This document shows, piece after piece, positions 62,169-64,000 of a stretch of DNA of 64,000 nucleotides (positions are counted from its first letter, which is position 1; each line of letters opens with the position of its first letter). Under the pieces are notes generated by a model. It worked only from the letters and a program-made list of their open reading frames with translations. It ran no database searches and was not told the origin of the DNA. Source of the DNA: Opisthocomus hoazin. Taxonomy: Eukaryota > Chordata > Aves > Opisthocomiformes > Opisthocomidae. The stretch lies in assembly GCF_030867145.1 (NCBI RefSeq), contig NC_134433.1, forward strand, positions 16,589,896 to 16,653,895, written 5' to 3'. A program made the position numbers and the translations under genes.

Positions 62169-63621
62169 AGATCCGCCGGGAGGGAAGAACGGTGGCAGCT
62201 AGCGTGAGGTCCGGCTGAAGCGTTTATAGACGGGCTGAGCTTTTTTGATGCTGAAGTTCTTAAATTGGTTTGTGTCTTGGTGATCTGCACAGTGTTCGTG
62301 TTGCCTGTTGTTTAATACACATCGTTTGCAGTCTTTGCTTAGTCAGAATAATTAAGAATCACACATAACGTTATGTTTTAGGTGGTGTTCCAGGTTCTGT
62401 GGTTATTCGCATCTCTGGCAATTTTAAGCTCCCATCCGTAGCTGCCAAGTAATTTGCTGTGCGGATGGATGGTTGTGGGGTTTTGTGTGTGTTGAAAGCT
62501 GAGGTGGGGTGAGAAGCAAGAGGGATGTAGGAAGAATAGCAATACAATTAGCAGGTTATTATATTTGTTTATAAAAGGTTACTCACGTGCCATAGGTGCA
62601 GAACAGAGAAGGGAGGAGGTGTTTGGAGTCTGAAAAAGTTTCATAAAAACAGCAACAAAAAAACCCCAATAACAAAATGTTTTTGAGAACAATAATTATT
62701 AGAAGAAGAACAGATAAGAAACCTGTATTTGTGCTTTTGCAGTTAAAGAACTTCAGATCCGGCCCGTTAGTTCCATCCTTTTATTTGTTTCTTTCAATTT
62801 TGAGCTCGTTGTCAATGGCAAGTTAAGCAAGGCTGGGGAGAGAAAGCAGCAGTGGAGGTCTAGCTGGCTTTTTAATGGAGACAGATATTCCAAAGACTGG
62901 ACGTACTTGGCACGGGAGTGGTGTTAATTTTATTTTTTTATTATTAAAGCTACATTGACTGCTTGACATTCCAGGGTGGAGGAAGAAGAGTTTTGAATGA
63001 AGGGAGTTGCCAGGAAATAGAACATTATGGTTCAGCGACTTTTGTAAACGTCTCTGGTTAAAAATGTGAACAACAACCCCCCCCCCCCATACAGACACGC
63101 GCTGCGCTGAAGGGCGGGCAGAAAGCTCTGCCACCGCGGTTCAGCTCCGCACGGAAGAGTTGCGTTCTTTTGGCAAGTTGAGAGGGAGCGGAATTCCAGC
63201 GAGCGTTTAAAGTTGGGCTGTGGCGCTGGATGGCGTTGGTAGTGTTGGCTGCAGTCTCGATAACAGCAAGGCCGGAAAAGCGTCGTGTCCCTCACTGACA
63301 GTCCTGCAGCCATCGCTCGGCTGCGTGGTGCTGCGCAAGCTGTCGGAAAAACCGCCAAGTCTTGTTCTGTCAGAACGCGTGCAGCTGCGTCCGTAGGAGT
63401 CTGCTGAAAGTATCTCTTCTTTAATGTGGGCTTCATGTTTTTGTTGCAAGTGGAAATGCCAGGCTTCCGTGCTGATCTTACATGTTTCTGTTTCAAGGGT
63501 GCAGTGGTTATGACCGCTTTTGCCTTGCCGTCCTCGTCTGGGGGCTCGTGACTCTTCACCAATCACGGCGGAATCTGTCAAGCCCACGCTCTGCAGGGTC
63601 GTCATCTACCTACAGAAGGAG

Positions 63622-63838
63622 ATGTCGGGGGACACGTGTCTAACCACCACCCTGTGTCCGGCCGCAGGGCCCAAGCCCAAAACTTGCAGCTTCAAGGGGG
63701 GCAGCCTTGGTAACAAGTACGTGCGGCTGAACGTTGGGGGCTCCTTGTATTACACCACAGTGCAAGTGCTGACCAGGCACGACACCATGCTTAAGGCCAT
63801 GTTCAGCGGCAGAATGGAAGTGCTCACGGACAAAGAAG
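63622..63838 (+). CDS. TNFAIP1: TNFAIP1 first coding exon (3'-partial gene)
   Basis: TNFAIP1 (BACURD2) is a BTB-domain substrate adaptor of CUL3 ubiquitin ligase that targets RhoA and helps control the actin cytoskeleton. The exon opens MSGDTCL and encodes 72 codons plus one base, ending LTDKE before gtaagg. The BTB/T1 fold begins at [16 protein letters not shown] (31-46) and runs out of the exon through [15 protein letters not shown]. Compared with human there is a four-residue insertion (TTTL) after MSGDTCL. The ATG matches the human start. Upstream in-frame codons back to 63520 are non-coding leader. The remaining exons lie beyond the right edge of the window. Confidence 0.95.
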
Positions 63839-64000
63839 GTAAGGGAATGTCTTTTGGTGTTGAGAGGTTTGTAAAACAGCTGGGTTTTGGTGGTGCTTTT
63901 TTAAGTGTCTTAAGACTACGCTCAGTTAAGGATGTAGGGAAAGACATATTCCGTAAATAGCCTGGAACATTAGGCAGCCAGCTCCCATTGGCGCTAACAA
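63839..64000 (+). other. TNFAIP1: TNFAIP1 intron 2 (5' part)
   Basis: It begins with donor gtaagg and runs off the window. Nothing else is recognised. Confidence 0.85.

Larger units (their letters stand above)
61222..63596 (+). other. TNFAIP1: TNFAIP1 intron 1 (inferred)
   Basis: About 2.4 kb from the gtgagc donor to either ctgcag (63591-63596) or ctacag (to 63615) before the coding exon. It contains the (CGGA)7 repeat, a sense CR1 tail and C-runs near 63,078. The acceptor choice is unresolved. Confidence 0.5.

Overview
The window looks like nuclear DNA of a bird, or less likely another sauropsid. It holds vertebrate genes with GT-AG introns, CR1 LINE tails ending in the ATTCTRTG-type repeat typical of bird genomes, AT-rich introns broken by short GC-rich islets, and very compact gene spacing. 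The order NLK > TMEM97 > < IFT20 | TNFAIP1 > matches human 17q11.2 and the known avian microchromosome arrangement. The species cannot be named from the sequence alone.

Positions 1-51,675 are the 3' four fifths of NLK (nemo-like kinase, plus strand). Coding exon 1, with the N-terminal His/Ala-rich region and the glycine loop, lies upstream of the window. The first 21.2 kb is intron 1 only. Ten coding exons (21,217-50,193) were placed to the base. They encode 374 codons that fit residues 153-527 of the 527-residue human protein without an indel, followed by a 1.5 kb 3'UTR. The intron at 22,952-32,764 has U12-type (minor spliceosome) splice signals.

Only about 2.5 kb later, in a CpG island with tandem GC boxes, TMEM97 (sigma-2 receptor, plus strand) starts at 54,180. 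Its three coding exons encode 170 residues. It converges on IFT20 (minus strand), whose four coding exons between 61,082 and 58,605 encode a 132-residue intraflagellar transport protein. IFT20 and TNFAIP1 (plus strand) are head to head across a shared CpG island at about 60.7-62.0 kb. The first coding exon of TNFAIP1 (start of the BTB domain, 63,622-63,838) is in view and the rest lies beyond the right edge.

CR1 fragments lie at about 48,100-48,545, 60,260-60,690 and 61,960-62,168. Several microsatellites, a 20-G run, a 14-bp perfect hairpin and a set of GC-rich intronic islets are also annotated. The genes do not form one pathway. NLK is a Wnt/TGF-beta-linked kinase, TMEM97 an ER sterol regulator, IFT20 a ciliary trafficking subunit and TNFAIP1 a CUL3 adaptor. 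The most noteworthy signals are the minor-class intron in NLK, an RFX-box-like site just upstream of the IFT20 start, GC-biased residue choice confined to CpG-island exons, and opposed CR1s flanking the shared promoter. I saw no prokaryote-type system, tRNA, rRNA or complete mobile element.
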